From contig CAIZNH010000022.1 in the NCBI GenBank assembly GCA_903934325.1, positions 1 through 48,992 of the forward strand: a stretch of DNA of 48,992 nt. Direction: 5' to 3'. The position numbers and the translations under genes were made by a program. Under the pieces are notes generated by a model. The model made no database searches, had not been told where the DNA came from, and worked only from the letters and a program-made list of their open reading frames with translations. This stretch comes from an uncultured Alphaproteobacteria bacterium. GTDB lineage: Bacteria; Pseudomonadota; Alphaproteobacteria; Sphingomonadales; Sphingomonadaceae. The first letter of the stretch is position 1, and each line of letters begins with the position of its first letter. Positions 24,327 through 35,874 of this stretch are shown here, in pieces.

Positions 24327-25081
24327 GCGAAGCCGTCTCCCCGATCCGCTTGCGCGCGCTGCCCGATCCGGCGCATATGCCTGCGCTGAGGCCGGAATAT
24401 GTCCATGCCCGCCCGGCGCTGGGCCTTGGGCCGCTCGACCCGCCGCCGCGCGTGCTGCTGCTTTACGGTTCGCTCAGGGAGCGCTCGTTCTCGCGCCTTG
24501 CGGTGGAGGAGGCAGCGCGGCTGCTGCAATTCTTCGGTTGCGAGACGCGCATCTTCGATCCCTCCGACCTGCCGCTGCCCGATCAATGCGCGGGCGACGA
24601 TCACCCCGCCGTGCACGAATTGCGCGAACATTCGCTGTGGTCCGAAGCGCAGGTGTGGTGCAGCCCGGAGCGGCACGGCACCATCACCGGCATCATGAAA
24701 GCGCAGATCGATCACCTGCCGCTCGCCTATAAGGGCTTGCGCCCGACGCAGGGCCGCACTCTCGCCGTAATGCAGGTCAACGCCGGTTCGCAGAGCTTCA
24801 ACACCGTCAACACGCTGCGCATCCTCGGACGCTGGATGCGGATGTTCACCATCCCCAACCAGTCGTCCATCCCCAAGGCCTATGAGGAGTTCGACGAAGC
24901 CGGGCGGATGAAGCCGTCGAGCTACTACGACCGGATCGTCGATGTCATGGAGGAACTGGTGCGCTTCACAGTGTTGCTGCGACCGCACGCCGACAGCCTC
25001 GTCGATCGCTATTCCGAGCGGGTCGAACGCGATCTGCCGGTCGAGACGCCAGCGGACAAGGCCGGGATTGCCTCGGCGTGA
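24323..25081 (+). CDS. arsH: Arsenical-resistance flavoprotein ArsH
   Basis: NADPH-dependent FMN reductase-fold enzyme that oxidises trivalent organoarsenicals and detoxifies other quinone-like compounds. The 252-residue protein has the FMN loop [16 protein letters not shown], a [18 protein letters not shown] segment, [20 protein letters not shown] and the ArsH-typical C-terminal [20 protein letters not shown]. It overlaps arsC by four bases (ATGA), so the cassette arsR-arsC-arsH is one transcript under the upstream operators. No arsM, arsB or ACR3 is in view. Confidence 0.93.
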   Translation: MSEAVSPIRLRALPDPAHMPALRPEYVHARPALGLGPLDPPPRVLLLYGSLRERSFSRLAVEEAARLLQFFGCETRIFDPSDLPLPDQCAGDDHPAVHELREHSLWSEAQVWCSPERHGTITGIMKAQIDHLPLAYKGLRPTQGRTLAVMQVNAGSQSFNTVNTLRILGRWMRMFTIPNQSSIPKAYEEFDEAGRMKPSSYYDRIVDVMEELVRFTVLLRPHADSLVDRYSERVERDLPVETPADKAGIASA

Positions 25082-25233
25082 TGATCTGACAGGCACTTCC
25101 CTGCCCCCAAAACCCTTGCCTTTCGTGCCCCTCCCGCCTAAGCGCGCGCACTTCACTGACACGAATCAATCAGCCAGCCTGGCGACAAGGGCTGCCATGG
25201 CCGGTTCCGACGTGTCTCGACAAGGAGATGAAA

Positions 25234-25437
25234 ATGCCCAAGCTGAAGACCAAGAGCGGTGTGAAGAAGCGCTTCAAGATCACCGCCACCGGCAAGGTCA
25301 AGCACGGCGTCGCTGGCAAGCGTCACCGCCTGATCAGCCACAACGCGAAGTATATCCGCACCAACCGCGGCACCTCGGTCCTGTCGGAAAACGACACGCC
25401 GACCATCAAGCGCTGGGCGCCTTACGGCCTCGATTGA
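25234..25437 (+). CDS. rpmI: 50S ribosomal protein L35
   Basis: 67-residue basic protein of the large subunit. It starts [15 protein letters not shown], and the ATG at 25234 is preferred over 25228 because AAGGAG lies six bases upstream and L35 proteins begin [21 protein letters not shown] is typical. Cotranscribed with rplT. infC is not directly upstream as it is in E. coli. The 150 bases upstream show no coding sequence. Confidence 0.97.
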   Translation: MPKLKTKSGVKKRFKITATGKVKHGVAGKRHRLISHNAKYIRTNRGTSVLSENDTPTIKRWAPYGLD

Positions 25438-25486
25438 TGCGAGCGGCCTGACGGCCCACGCGTCCTCAAGATAAGGATATACTGAT

Positions 25487-25846
25487 ATGTCACGCATCAA
25501 ACGCGGTGTTACCACCCGCGCCAAGCACAAGCGGATTCTGGAGCAGGCCAAGGGCTATCGCGGCCGCCGCAAGAACACCATCCGCATCGCCCGTCAGGCC
25601 GTCGAAAAGGCCGGCCAGTACGCCTACCGCGACCGCAAGGTGAAGAAGCGGACCTTCCGCGCCCTGTGGATCCAGCGCATCAACGCGGCTGTCCGCGTGG
25701 AAGGCCTGACCTATTCGCAGTTCATGCACGGCATCAAGCTGGCCGGCATCGAGCTCGATCGCAAGGCGATGGCCGATCTCGCCATGAACGAAGGCGGTGC
25801 CTTCAAGGCCGTGATCGCTCAGGCGAAGGCCGCGCTTCCCGCCTAA
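25487..25846 (+). CDS. rplT: 50S ribosomal protein L20
   Basis: 119 residues. Needed early in large-subunit assembly and, in E. coli, a translational repressor of its own operon. [20 protein letters not shown] starts the basic N-terminal arm. [19 protein letters not shown] and [13 protein letters not shown] follow, with a C-terminal globular domain. AAGGA precedes the ATG. It lies 49 bases after rpmI, and a clear terminator follows. Confidence 0.97.
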   Translation: MSRIKRGVTTRAKHKRILEQAKGYRGRRKNTIRIARQAVEKAGQYAYRDRKVKKRTFRALWIQRINAAVRVEGLTYSQFMHGIKLAGIELDRKAMADLAMNEGGAFKAVIAQAKAALPA

Positions 25847-25881
25847 GGCGGTTTTCCGGGTTCACCCCCGGGCACGAAATC

Positions 25882-25916
25882 AGGGCGGGCTCCTTTGCGG
25901 GAGACCCGCCCTTTTT
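25882..25916 (+). terminator. Rho-independent terminator of rpmI-rplT
   Basis: A GC stem AGGGCGGG/CCCGCCCT extends across an ~16-base interior and is followed by TTTTT, 36 bases after rplT ends. Confidence 0.92.
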
Positions 25917-25995
25917 CGTGGCATCCGTGCCACGCCTGCCGGCAAGCCTTCGCAGGAGCACATCCCCGGCCTTGTAGAATTGCGTCAGCTGCGGC

Positions 25996-26943
25996 ATGTC
26001 CGCGCGCATGGGGGAAGAACGACACATCGCCGTGCCGGGTGTGCGATCCGCCCCCGCGCCCTATCGGCTGACAGCCGAATTCCGTGAACCGCCCGCGCGG
26101 TTCGAGGGGTGCTTCACCACCTTCTATCACCTCACGCTTGAGCGCACGGACGACATCGCCGCGCCCGCCGAGCGCGTGACCGACTACCTCCAGCCCGAAT
26201 GGGGCAATATCCGTTTCTTCTGCGGCGAGGGGCCGAGCGCCGCGATCGGCGGGCACCGGGTCGACGGTGCGCGGTTCGTCGGCACCGGGCCAAGCTCGCT
26301 GCCGTGCCGCTTCGATCTCGGGCCGGTGCGTATGTGGGGCGTGGGCTTCCTGCCGCTGGGCTGGGCGCGGTTCATCGATGCCGAGGCGAGCGACTGCGCC
26401 AATCTCGTGTGTGATGGCGCTGTTCACCCGGCCTTTGCGCGCTTCAGGGGCCTCGACAAGGTGCTGTGCGATCCCGAGGCGAACCATGAAGACCAGTTCG
26501 CCGCCATCGTCGCCGCGATGGACGCGGCCATGCGCCCGGCCCGCGACGATGCCCGCATCCGCCGCGTTCATTCCGAACTGGTCGAGGGCGAGCACGAAAC
26601 GGTCACCGATCTGGCCGATGCCTGCGCCATGAGCATCCGCACGCTGGAGCGCATCTTCCAGCGCTCCTTCGGCTTTGCGCCCAAGCTGCTGATGCGCCGC
26701 CAGCGGTTCATGCGCAGCCTCACCAGCTTCATGCTCCAGCGCCCCGGTCGCTGGACCGAGGCGATGGATGCGATGTATCACGACCAGGCGCAGTTCACCC
26801 GCGAGTTCCGCGAGTTCATGACCATGAACCCGAGCGAATATGCCGCGCTCGATCACCCGATCCTGACCTCCTTCATGGAGGCCCGCGCGCGGATCTGGAA
26901 AAGCGCCGCGCAAACGCTCGATCCGCCTTCGGACGCGGGCTAG
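25996..26943 (+). CDS. AraC-family transcriptional regulator (first of a tandem pair)
   Basis: 315 residues. The N-terminal sensor-like half carries DYLQPEWGNIRFFCG and WGVGFLPLGWARFIDA. The C-terminal AraC DNA-binding domain has VTDLADACAMSIRTLERIFQ (first helix-turn-helix) and AQFTREFREFMTMNPSEYAA (second). FGFAPKLLMRRQRF is the usual linker helix. An alternative start at 26008 exists and neither has a good ribosome site. A clear paralogue follows at 27120 sharing DYL.PEW, GAV.P.FA.F and GF.PKLL.RRQRF. The ligand is unknown. Confidence 0.85.
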   Translation: MSARMGEERHIAVPGVRSAPAPYRLTAEFREPPARFEGCFTTFYHLTLERTDDIAAPAERVTDYLQPEWGNIRFFCGEGPSAAIGGHRVDGARFVGTGPSSLPCRFDLGPVRMWGVGFLPLGWARFIDAEASDCANLVCDGAVHPAFARFRGLDKVLCDPEANHEDQFAAIVAAMDAAMRPARDDARIRRVHSELVEGEHETVTDLADACAMSIRTLERIFQRSFGFAPKLLMRRQRFMRSLTSFMLQRPGRWTEAMDAMYHDQAQFTREFREFMTMNPSEYAALDHPILTSFMEARARIWKSAAQTLDPPSDAG

Positions 26944-26952
26944 AGCGCCAAC

Positions 26953-26984
26953 CCGTTCATATCTAACGCGTTCAATATGAACGG
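26953..26984. repeat. Inverted repeat between the two AraC genes
   Basis: Ten-base arms CCGTTCATAT/ATATGAACGG enclose a 12-base spacer. It is directly after the first regulator's stop. A regulator-binding site, an mRNA hairpin or a member of the CCGTTC-ended hairpin group are possible. It is followed by CCCTTTTGGG but no clear U-run. Confidence 0.7.
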
Positions 26985-27119
26985 CCCTTTTGGGCCAGCC
27001 CCCTGCATGGTGTATTTCATCAACTAACCCCCCGTCCGCTTGACGTAGGGGATTGCAAGGATTGCGCCGCTGGCTGCATGACGGATGCGGGGATTTCAGG
27101 GCAGGGAGGTCCAGCCATC

Positions 27120-28010
27120 ATGCATGCGGCAAGCGGCAGTTCGGTAAAGTTGCGGTTCGCCCTGCCTTCGGCTGCGCTCGCGCCCTATGTCACCACCTTC
27201 TACTGCACCGAGGCCGTGTGTTCGCCCCGCACGCCGTGGATGGAGGACTATCTCCATCCCGAATGGGCGAACTTGCGCTTTCTGTCCGGGGCCGAGACCC
27301 ATTCGATGATCGGCCCGGGCGAGCCGCAGCCGTGTCCGGATTTCACGGTCACCGGCCCGACCAGCCGGGCGATGCGCTTCCGCATGCGGTCGGGGCGGTG
27401 CTGGGGGATCGGGCTGATGCCGGCGGGCTGGGCGGCGCTGTTCGCTGCACAGGCCGATGACTATGCGGATCGCTTTGTCGATGGGGCGGTCGATCCGGTG
27501 TTTGCCGGTTTCGCCCCGCTCGCCCGCGCGCTGGCGGCCAGCGACGGCGACTATGCCGAGGAGCTGGCGCTGATCGAGCACCATGTCGCAGCGCTGCTGG
27601 CAGGCGCACCGCCCCCCGATCCGGCAGTGACCGCGCTGAGCCACGCGCTGCTCGATCCCGAACTGGTCGCCGTAACCCAGCTGGCCGAACGCATGGGCAT
27701 GACCATCCGTTCGATCGAGCGCCTATCGCGCCGCGCTTTCGGCTTTCCGCCCAAGCTGCTGCTGCGCCGCCAGCGCTTCCTGCGCAGCCTCGCGCGCTTC
27801 ATGCTCGATCCCTCGCTGGGGTGGATCGGCTCGCTCGATTGCCACTATCACGACCAGTCCCATTTCGTGCGGGACTTCCGGCGTTTCATGGGGATGAGCC
27901 CCTCTGCCTATGCCAAGCTCGACAAGCCGATCCTCGCTGCGGCGGCGCGCGGGCGGGTGGCGATTGCGGGCCAGCCGGTGCAGGGCCTGCACGGCGGGGC
28001 AGCGGACTAG
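27120..28010 (+). CDS. AraC-family transcriptional regulator (second of a tandem pair)
   Basis: 296 residues from the ATG at 27120, chosen for GGGAGG ten bases upstream. A longer form from 27078 is possible. It has the same layout as the upstream gene: sensor half with DYLHPEWANLRFLSG and WGIGLMPAGWAALFAA, then AraC domain with VTQLAERMGMTIRSIERLSR, FGFPPKLLLRRQRFLRSLAR and SHFVRDFRRFMGMSPSAYAK. The pair looks like a local duplication. The target genes cannot be told from context, since pheS 85 bases later has its own promoter region. Confidence 0.85.
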   Translation: MHAASGSSVKLRFALPSAALAPYVTTFYCTEAVCSPRTPWMEDYLHPEWANLRFLSGAETHSMIGPGEPQPCPDFTVTGPTSRAMRFRMRSGRCWGIGLMPAGWAALFAAQADDYADRFVDGAVDPVFAGFAPLARALAASDGDYAEELALIEHHVAALLAGAPPPDPAVTALSHALLDPELVAVTQLAERMGMTIRSIERLSRRAFGFPPKLLLRRQRFLRSLARFMLDPSLGWIGSLDCHYHDQSHFVRDFRRFMGMSPSAYAKLDKPILAAAARGRVAIAGQPVQGLHGGAAD

Positions 28011-28095
28011 CGCCGCTCAGCACGCGCGCTTTGCAAATCGTGTCATTTGTCGCTAGCGGACGCGCGCATCATTCCGCTCGCAGACACCACAGGCC

Positions 28096-29196
28096 ATGAC
28101 CGACATCACCACCCAGAAACAGGCCGCGCTGGCCGCGATTGCCGAGGCCGCCACGCTTGACGCGCTGGAGGAGCAGCGACTGGACGCACTCGGCAAGAAG
28201 GGCTGGGTCAGCCTTGCCCTGAAGACGCTGGGCGGCATGAGCCCGGACGAACGCACCGCCGCCGCGCCCGCGATCCAGTCGGCCCGTGCCGAAATCGCCG
28301 AGGCGCTCGACGCGAAGAAGGTCGCGCTCGAAGCGGCCGAGCTTGATGCACGGCTGGCGCGCGAGACGATCGACCTGACACTGCCGGCTGCACCAGCGCC
28401 CAAGGGTTCGGTGCACCCTGTCAGCCAGGTGATGGACGAGCTGGCTGAAATCTTCGCCGACCTCGGCTTTGCTGTCGCCACCGGCCCCGAGATCGAGGAC
28501 GACTGGCACAATTTCACCGCGCTCAACATGGACGAGACGCACCCCGCGCGGGCGATGCACGACACGTTCTATTTCCCGGATAAGACGGGGGAGGGGAAGG
28601 ATATCCTTCTCAGGACGCACACCTCGCCCGTCCAGATCCGCTCCATGCTCGATCAGGGCGCGCCGATCCGCATCATCGCTCCGGGCCGGGTCTACCGCTC
28701 GGACAGCGATGCCACCCACACCCCGATGTTCCATCAGGTCGAAGGGCTGGTGATCGACAAGGACATTCACTTGGGCCACCTCAAGTGGACGCTGGAGACC
28801 TTCTTCAAAGCCTTCTTCGAGCGCGAGGATATCGTGCTGCGTCTGCGCCCCTCCTACTTCCCCTTCACCGAACCCAGCGTCGAAGTCGATGTCGGCTATT
28901 CGACCGAGGGCGGCCGCCGCGTCGTCGGCGGGCACGGCGATGCGCCGGGGCATGCGTGGATGGAAATCGGCGGCAGCGGGATGGTGAATGTGCGGGTGCT
29001 CGAATTCGCCGGGGTTGATCCGGCCCAATATCAGGGCTTCGCCTTCGGCCTCGGGATCGATCGCATCGCCATGCTCAAATACGGGATGAACGACCTGCGC
29101 GCCTTCTTCGATGGCGATCCGCGCTGGCTGGCGCATTACGGCTTCTCGCCGTTTGACCAGCCGACCCTTTCCGCTGGCGTGGGAGCAAAGGCATGA
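28096..29196 (+). CDS. pheS: Phenylalanine--tRNA ligase alpha subunit
   Basis: Catalytic subunit of the alpha2beta2 synthetase that charges tRNA-Phe. The 366-residue protein has an N-terminal coiled coil for tRNA binding (residues 1-90, [17 protein letters not shown]) and the class II catalytic domain: [16 protein letters not shown], motif 2 [37 protein letters not shown] and motif 3 [20 protein letters not shown]. No leader peptide with Phe codons is visible upstream. Overlaps pheT by four bases. Confidence 0.97.
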   Translation: MTDITTQKQAALAAIAEAATLDALEEQRLDALGKKGWVSLALKTLGGMSPDERTAAAPAIQSARAEIAEALDAKKVALEAAELDARLARETIDLTLPAAPAPKGSVHPVSQVMDELAEIFADLGFAVATGPEIEDDWHNFTALNMDETHPARAMHDTFYFPDKTGEGKDILLRTHTSPVQIRSMLDQGAPIRIIAPGRVYRSDSDATHTPMFHQVEGLVIDKDIHLGHLKWTLETFFKAFFEREDIVLRLRPSYFPFTEPSVEVDVGYSTEGGRRVVGGHGDAPGHAWMEIGGSGMVNVRVLEFAGVDPAQYQGFAFGLGIDRIAMLKYGMNDLRAFFDGDPRWLAHYGFSPFDQPTLSAGVGAKA

Positions 29197-31583
29197 AGTT
29201 CTCGCTGACCTGGCTCAAGGATTACCTTGAAACCGACGCCACCGTCGCGGAAATCTGCGACGCGCTCAATGCCATCGGGCTTGAGGTCGAGGGCGTGGAA
29301 GATCCGGCTGACAAGCTCGCCGGTTTCCGCATCGCCCATGTGCTGACTGCCGCGCGTCACCCTGACGCCGACAAGCTGCAAGTGCTGACCGTCGATACGG
29401 GTGACGGCCAGCCGTTGCAGGTCGTGTGCGGCGCGCCCAATGCGCGGGCCGGCATGAAGGGCGTGCTGGGCCTGCCCGGCGCGACTGTCCCCGCCAACGG
29501 CATGGTGCTGCGCAAGAGCGCGATCCGCGGCGTCGAGAGCAACGGCATGATGTGCTCGACCCGCGAGCTGGAGCTGGGCGAGGATCACGACGGGATCATC
29601 GAACTGCCCGATGACGCGCCGGTCGGCACGGCCTTTGCCGATTATCACGGTGCTGATCCGGTGATCGAGGTGGCTGTCACCCCCAACCGCCCCGACTGCA
29701 TGGGCGTCTACGGCATCGCCCGCGATCTCGCGGCCAAGGGGCTGGGGACGCTGAAGCCGATTGCCATGCCGGCCTTCACCGCCGGCGGCGCGTGCCCGGC
29801 CGAAATCCGCACCGATGATGCCGAGGGCTGCCCGGCCTTCTATGGCCGCGTCATTGCGGGCGTGACCAACGGCCCCTCGCCCGACTGGCTGCAGGCACGG
29901 CTGAAGAGCGCGGGCCAGCGTCCGATCTCGCTGCTGGTGGATCTCACCAACTATCTGATGCTCGGCTTCGGCCGCCCGGCCCACGCCTATGACCTTGCCA
30001 AGCTTTCGGGCGCTGTCGTTGCCCGCCGCGCGAAGGACGGCGAAGAGGTGCTGGCGCTCAACGAGAAGACCTACACGCTCGACAGCGAAATGGTGGTGAT
30101 TGCCGACGACGTTCAGGTGCACGACATCGCGGGCATCATGGGCGGCGAGCATTCGGGCGTGTCCGAGAGCACGACCGACGTGCTGCTCGAAATCGCCTAC
30201 TTCGATCCCGCCCGCATCGGCGCGACGGGGCGCAAGCTGGGGCTTTCCTCGGACGCGCGCACGCGGTTCGAGCGCGGAGTCGATCCGGCGTTTCTGGAGG
30301 AAGGCCTTGACCTCCTCACCGGCCTGATCGTCGAGCTCGCAGGCGGCGCGCCGAGCGACATCATGCGCGCCGGTTCGCCGCCCGCCGCGCCCAAGGTGAT
30401 CGCCTTTGCTCCCGGTCTGACGCTGCGCCTCGGCGGGGTGGATGTGGCCGAAGCCGAACAGCAGCGCATCCTCGAAAGCCTTGGCTTCTCGGTCAGCGCC
30501 GATTGGCAGGTTGCCTGCCCGCTGCGCCGCCATGACATCGAAGGCCCGGCTGATCTCGTCGAGGAAGTCGTGCGCATTCACGGGCTCGACAAGGTGGCGA
30601 GCGTTGCGCTCCCCCGTGCCGAGGGCGTTGCCCGCCCCACCGCCACCGCCCAGCAGAAGCTGGAGCGGAGCCTGCGCCGTGCGGCGGCTGCGAGCGGCCT
30701 CAACGAGGCGGTTACCTGGAGCTTCCTCCCCGAATGGGCGGCGGACCACTTTGCCGAGGGCAATGGCGGGCTTTGGGTGCTGTCCAATCCGATCAGCGAG
30801 GATCTGAAGGCGATGCGCCCCGCGCTGCTGCCCGGCCTCCTCATGGCGGCCAAGCGCAACGCTGATCGCGGAGCAGCATCGTCGAGCCTGTTCGAGATCG
30901 GGCGACGCTATTTCCGTGGCTCGCACGGCCTCAGCGACGAGAAGCCGACGCTCGGCATCGTGCTGGCGGGCGAGAAGACTCCGCGCGGCTGGCAGAGCGG
31001 CAAGGCCAAGCCGTTCGATGCCTATGACGCCAAGGCGCTGGCGATGGAGCTGCTCGAAGCTGCGGGCGCTCCGGTTGGCAATCTGATGGTGATGGGCGAG
31101 GCAGGGGCGCAGTTCCACCCCGGCCAGTCGGCCACGCTGCGGCTCGGCCCCAAGGTGGTGCTGGCGCGCTTCGGGATGGTGCACCCCGCGACCCTCAAGG
31201 CCTTCGACATGGACGGACCGGTCGCGGCGGTGGAACTGTTCCTCGACGCGATCCCGGCCAAGAAGGGCGCGGCGTTTGCCCGCCCCGGCTTTACCCCGCC
31301 TGCGCTACAGGCTGTGACCCGCGACTTCGCCTTCCTCGTCCCCGTTGCACTCGCAGCGGGCGATCTGGTGCGCGCGGTGCAGGGTGCGGACAAGCAGGTG
31401 ATCACCGGCGTGCGCGTGTTCGACGTCTTTGCCGGCCAAGGCGTGCCCGAGGGTCACAAGTCGGTGGCGCTCGAAGTCACGCTCCAGCCGGGTGAGGCCA
31501 GCTTCAAGGATGCCGAGTTGAAGGCGATTGCCGAAAAGATCGTCGCGGCGGCCGCCAAGGTCGGCGGGGAGCTGCGCGGATGA
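29193..31583 (+). CDS. pheT: Phenylalanine--tRNA ligase beta subunit
   Basis: 796 residues, normal length. N-terminal EMAP/OB-like tRNA-binding domain (residues 40-150, [17 protein letters not shown]), B3/B4 editing domain around 210-380 ([29 protein letters not shown]), B5 domain near 400-470, the class II-like core and the C-terminal ferredoxin-fold anticodon-binding domain beginning [15 protein letters not shown]. The B3/B4 domain hydrolyses mischarged Tyr-tRNA-Phe. Overlaps both pheS (ATGA) and the next gene (ATGA). Confidence 0.97.
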   Translation: MKFSLTWLKDYLETDATVAEICDALNAIGLEVEGVEDPADKLAGFRIAHVLTAARHPDADKLQVLTVDTGDGQPLQVVCGAPNARAGMKGVLGLPGATVPANGMVLRKSAIRGVESNGMMCSTRELELGEDHDGIIELPDDAPVGTAFADYHGADPVIEVAVTPNRPDCMGVYGIARDLAAKGLGTLKPIAMPAFTAGGACPAEIRTDDAEGCPAFYGRVIAGVTNGPSPDWLQARLKSAGQRPISLLVDLTNYLMLGFGRPAHAYDLAKLSGAVVARRAKDGEEVLALNEKTYTLDSEMVVIADDVQVHDIAGIMGGEHSGVSESTTDVLLEIAYFDPARIGATGRKLGLSSDARTRFERGVDPAFLEEGLDLLTGLIVELAGGAPSDIMRAGSPPAAPKVIAFAPGLTLRLGGVDVAEAEQQRILESLGFSVSADWQVACPLRRHDIEGPADLVEEVVRIHGLDKVASVALPRAEGVARPTATAQQKLERSLRRAAAASGLNEAVTWSFLPEWAADHFAEGNGGLWVLSNPISEDLKAMRPALLPGLLMAAKRNADRGAASSSLFEIGRRYFRGSHGLSDEKPTLGIVLAGEKTPRGWQSGKAKPFDAYDAKALAMELLEAAGAPVGNLMVMGEAGAQFHPGQSATLRLGPKVVLARFGMVHPATLKAFDMDGPVAAVELFLDAIPAKKGAAFARPGFTPPALQAVTRDFAFLVPVALAAGDLVRAVQGADKQVITGVRVFDVFAGQGVPEGHKSVALEVTLQPGEASFKDAELKAIAEKIVAAAAKVGGELRG

Positions 31584-32322
31584 AAACGGCATTTGTCACC
31601 GGCGCCACCGCCGGGATCGGCCTCGCCACGGTGCGCCGTTTCGTCGCGGACGGCTGGCGCTGCGTCGCCACCGGACGGCGGCAGGACCGGCTTGACGCGC
31701 TGGTCGCGGAGCTGGGTGCGGACAAAGTGCTGCCGCTGTGCTTCGATGTGCGCGATACCGCCGCGCTCGATGCTGCGCTCGCGGGCCTGCCGCAAGACTT
31801 CCGCGAGATCGATCTGCTGGTGAACAATGCCGGCCTCGCACAGGGGCTGTCGGCGGCGCAGAACGCCAATCTCGACGATTGGCAGACCATGATCGACACC
31901 AACATCACCGCGATGGTGGTGCTGACCCGCAAGCTTTTGCCGAAGCTGATCGAGCGCAAGGGCGCGATCATCGCCATCGGCTCGGTCGCGGGGAATTACG
32001 TCTATCCGGGCGGCAACGTCTATGCGGGCTCCAAGGCCTTCGTGAACCACTTCACCCTCGCCCTGCGCGCCGACTTCCACGGCACCGGCGTACGGGTGAC
32101 CAGCATCGAGCCGGGCATGGTCGAGACCGAATTCACCCTCGTGCGCACCGGCAGCCAGCAGGCCTCGGACGATCTCTATCGCGGCGTGAACCCGATGACC
32201 GGCGAGGACATTGCCGACACCATCGGCTGGATCGCCGGCCTGCCGCCGCATCTCAACATCAACCGGATCGAGCTGATGCCGGTCAATCAGGACTTCGCGG
32301 GCTTCCGCGTCGCGCGCGACTA

Positions 32323-32323
<1 letters not shown>
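31580..32323 (+). CDS. Short-chain dehydrogenase/reductase
   Basis: NAD(P)-dependent oxidoreductase with Rossmann fold, 247 residues. It has the cofactor motif FVTGATAGIGLATVRRF near residues 4-20, LVNNAGLAQG, and the catalytic Ser in IIAIGSVAGNYVYPGGNVYAGSKAF with the Tyr-x3-Lys (YAGSK). Its sequence style is that of the YdfG-type 3-hydroxy-acid/serine dehydrogenases, but the substrate is not known. It is wedged between pheT (four-base overlap) and prfC (one-base TAATG overlap), implying translational coupling. No known link between an SDR and tRNA charging explains this. Confidence 0.9.
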
Positions 32324-33843
<1,520 letters not shown>

Positions 33844-33881
33844 GCTTGCGAGCGAGCGGGCTTCGCGGCATGGCATAGGCC

Positions 33882-34751
33882 ATGCACGACACCGGCCCGA
33901 CATCGCAAACCTTCATCTCGCAGCGCCTGCGGCTCCATTATCTCGACTGGGGTGGCCGGGGCAAACCGCCGCTGGTGCTGGTCCATGGCGGTCGCGATCA
34001 TGCGCGCAGCTGGGACTGGACCGCCGAGGCGCTGCGCGAGGATTACCACGTCATCGCCATGGATCACCGTGGCCACGGCGATAGCGACTGGGTGTCGGAC
34101 GGGGTCTATTCGGCTGCCGACATGGTCTATGATCTGGCGCAGCTGATCCACCAATTGGGCGTCGGCCCGGTGCGGATGGTGGCGCACTCGATGGGCGGCA
34201 ATGTCGCGCTGCGCTATGCGGGCGCTCTGCCCGACATGGTGACGAAGCTGGTGGCGATCGAGGGCCTCGGCCCTTCGCCCGAATATCGCGCCAAGCAGCG
34301 CAGCCAGCCCTATCCCGAACGTCTGGCCGAATGGATCGAGAAGAAGCGCAAGGCCGCCGGGCGCTCTCCGCGCAAGTACGAGAGCATCGAGGCCGCCTTC
34401 GCCCGCATGATCGAGGAGAACGCCTACCTTACAGAGGAGCAGGCGCGCCATCTCACCGTCCACGGGGTCAACCGCAACGAGGATGGCACCTATAGCTGGA
34501 AGTTCGATCCCCACCTCAATGTCTGGCCGACGGAGGATATCGGGGACGAGTTCGTCGAGGCCTTGTGGGGGGCAATCACCTGCCCGACGCTGCTGTTCTA
34601 CGGGGCGGATTCCTGGGCCTCGAACCCCGAGAAGGACGGGCGCATCAAGCATTTCCAGACGGCGAACGTGATCGAGTTCGAGAAAGCGGGCCACTGGCTG
34701 CATCACGATCAGTTCGACCGCTTCATCGCCACCTTGCGCGCGTTTCTCTGA
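33882..34751 (+). CDS. Alpha/beta-hydrolase
   Basis: 289 residues. Oxyanion region LVLVHGGRDHARSWDW, acid region IAMDHRGHGDSD, nucleophile elbow VAHSMGGNVA (Ser), and the C-terminal His in KAGHWLHHDQFDRFI with the Asp in TLLFYGADSWAS. Cytosolic, no signal peptide. The substrate is unknown, and the loose family includes haloalkane/epoxide hydrolases and esterases. It lies 38 bases after prfC and 16 before the PNPOx-like gene, so probably grouped with the latter. Confidence 0.85.
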   Translation: MHDTGPTSQTFISQRLRLHYLDWGGRGKPPLVLVHGGRDHARSWDWTAEALREDYHVIAMDHRGHGDSDWVSDGVYSAADMVYDLAQLIHQLGVGPVRMVAHSMGGNVALRYAGALPDMVTKLVAIEGLGPSPEYRAKQRSQPYPERLAEWIEKKRKAAGRSPRKYESIEAAFARMIEENAYLTEEQARHLTVHGVNRNEDGTYSWKFDPHLNVWPTEDIGDEFVEALWGAITCPTLLFYGADSWASNPEKDGRIKHFQTANVIEFEKAGHWLHHDQFDRFIATLRAFL

Positions 34752-34767
34752 CCCTCAGGAGCCGGAC

Positions 34768-35331
34768 ATGGCGGAATTCACCGATGCGCTGAGCGAGAAA
34801 CACATCGCGATGATCACCGCCCAGCCGGTGTTCTTCGTCGCGACGGCGGCGGCGGAGGGGCGGATCAACCTCAGCCCCAAGGGCTATGACGCCTTCCGCG
34901 TGCTCTCGCCCACGCGGGTCGCCTATCTCGATCTCGGCGGCTCGGGGAACGAGACCCATGCGCATCTGGCGGCGGATGGCCGGATCACGGTGATGTTCTG
35001 CAATTTCCAGCAGCCTGCGCTGATCCTGCGGATCTACGGGCGCGGGCGGGCGGTGTTGCCGCAGGATGCGGAATGGGGGGCGCTCGCAGGCCATTTCACC
35101 CTGCTGCCCGGTACGCGGCAGATCTTCGATATCGCGGTGGAAAGCGTGCAGACCAGCTGCGGATATGGCGTGCCGTTGATGCAGCTCGATAGCGAGCGCG
35201 AAACGCTGGTGAAGTATCACCGTCAGGCCGATCCTGCCGCGTGGGAGGCCAAGACCGCCGGGCGCACGCGCAGCATCGACGGTCTGCCGACCCGGGCCAC
35301 CGATCGCTACATCGCCGGCGAGGACGCCTGA
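34768..35331 (+). CDS. Pyridoxamine-5'-phosphate-oxidase-like flavin-binding protein
   Basis: 187 residues, split-barrel PNPOx fold. FFVATAAAEGRINLSPKGYD and VAYLDLGGSGNETHAHLAAD carry the cofactor-binding look of F420/FMN split-barrel proteins, and LRIYGRGRAVLPQD continues the barrel. It is not the vitamin B6 oxidase itself, since its length and C-terminus (VKYHRQADPAAWEAKTAGRT) differ. It might bind FMN, F420 or haem. AGGAG precedes the start. Sixteen bases separate it from the hydrolase gene, suggesting co-transcription. Confidence 0.83.
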   Translation: MAEFTDALSEKHIAMITAQPVFFVATAAAEGRINLSPKGYDAFRVLSPTRVAYLDLGGSGNETHAHLAADGRITVMFCNFQQPALILRIYGRGRAVLPQDAEWGALAGHFTLLPGTRQIFDIAVESVQTSCGYGVPLMQLDSERETLVKYHRQADPAAWEAKTAGRTRSIDGLPTRATDRYIAGEDA

Positions 35332-35396
35332 CCCGCGACCAATAGCGGTTTCGGCGCAAGGCCTGCCTAAAATATAGCCAGATGATTAAAGCCTAG

Positions 35397-35861
<465 letters not shown>

Positions 35862-35874
35862 GGGGACTGATCCA

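Noticed and set aside
31738..32322. N-terminal extension of prfC
   Set aside because: The extension lies over the SDR gene in another frame, and MSNRRTFAIISHPDAG at 32323 is the normal RF3 start.
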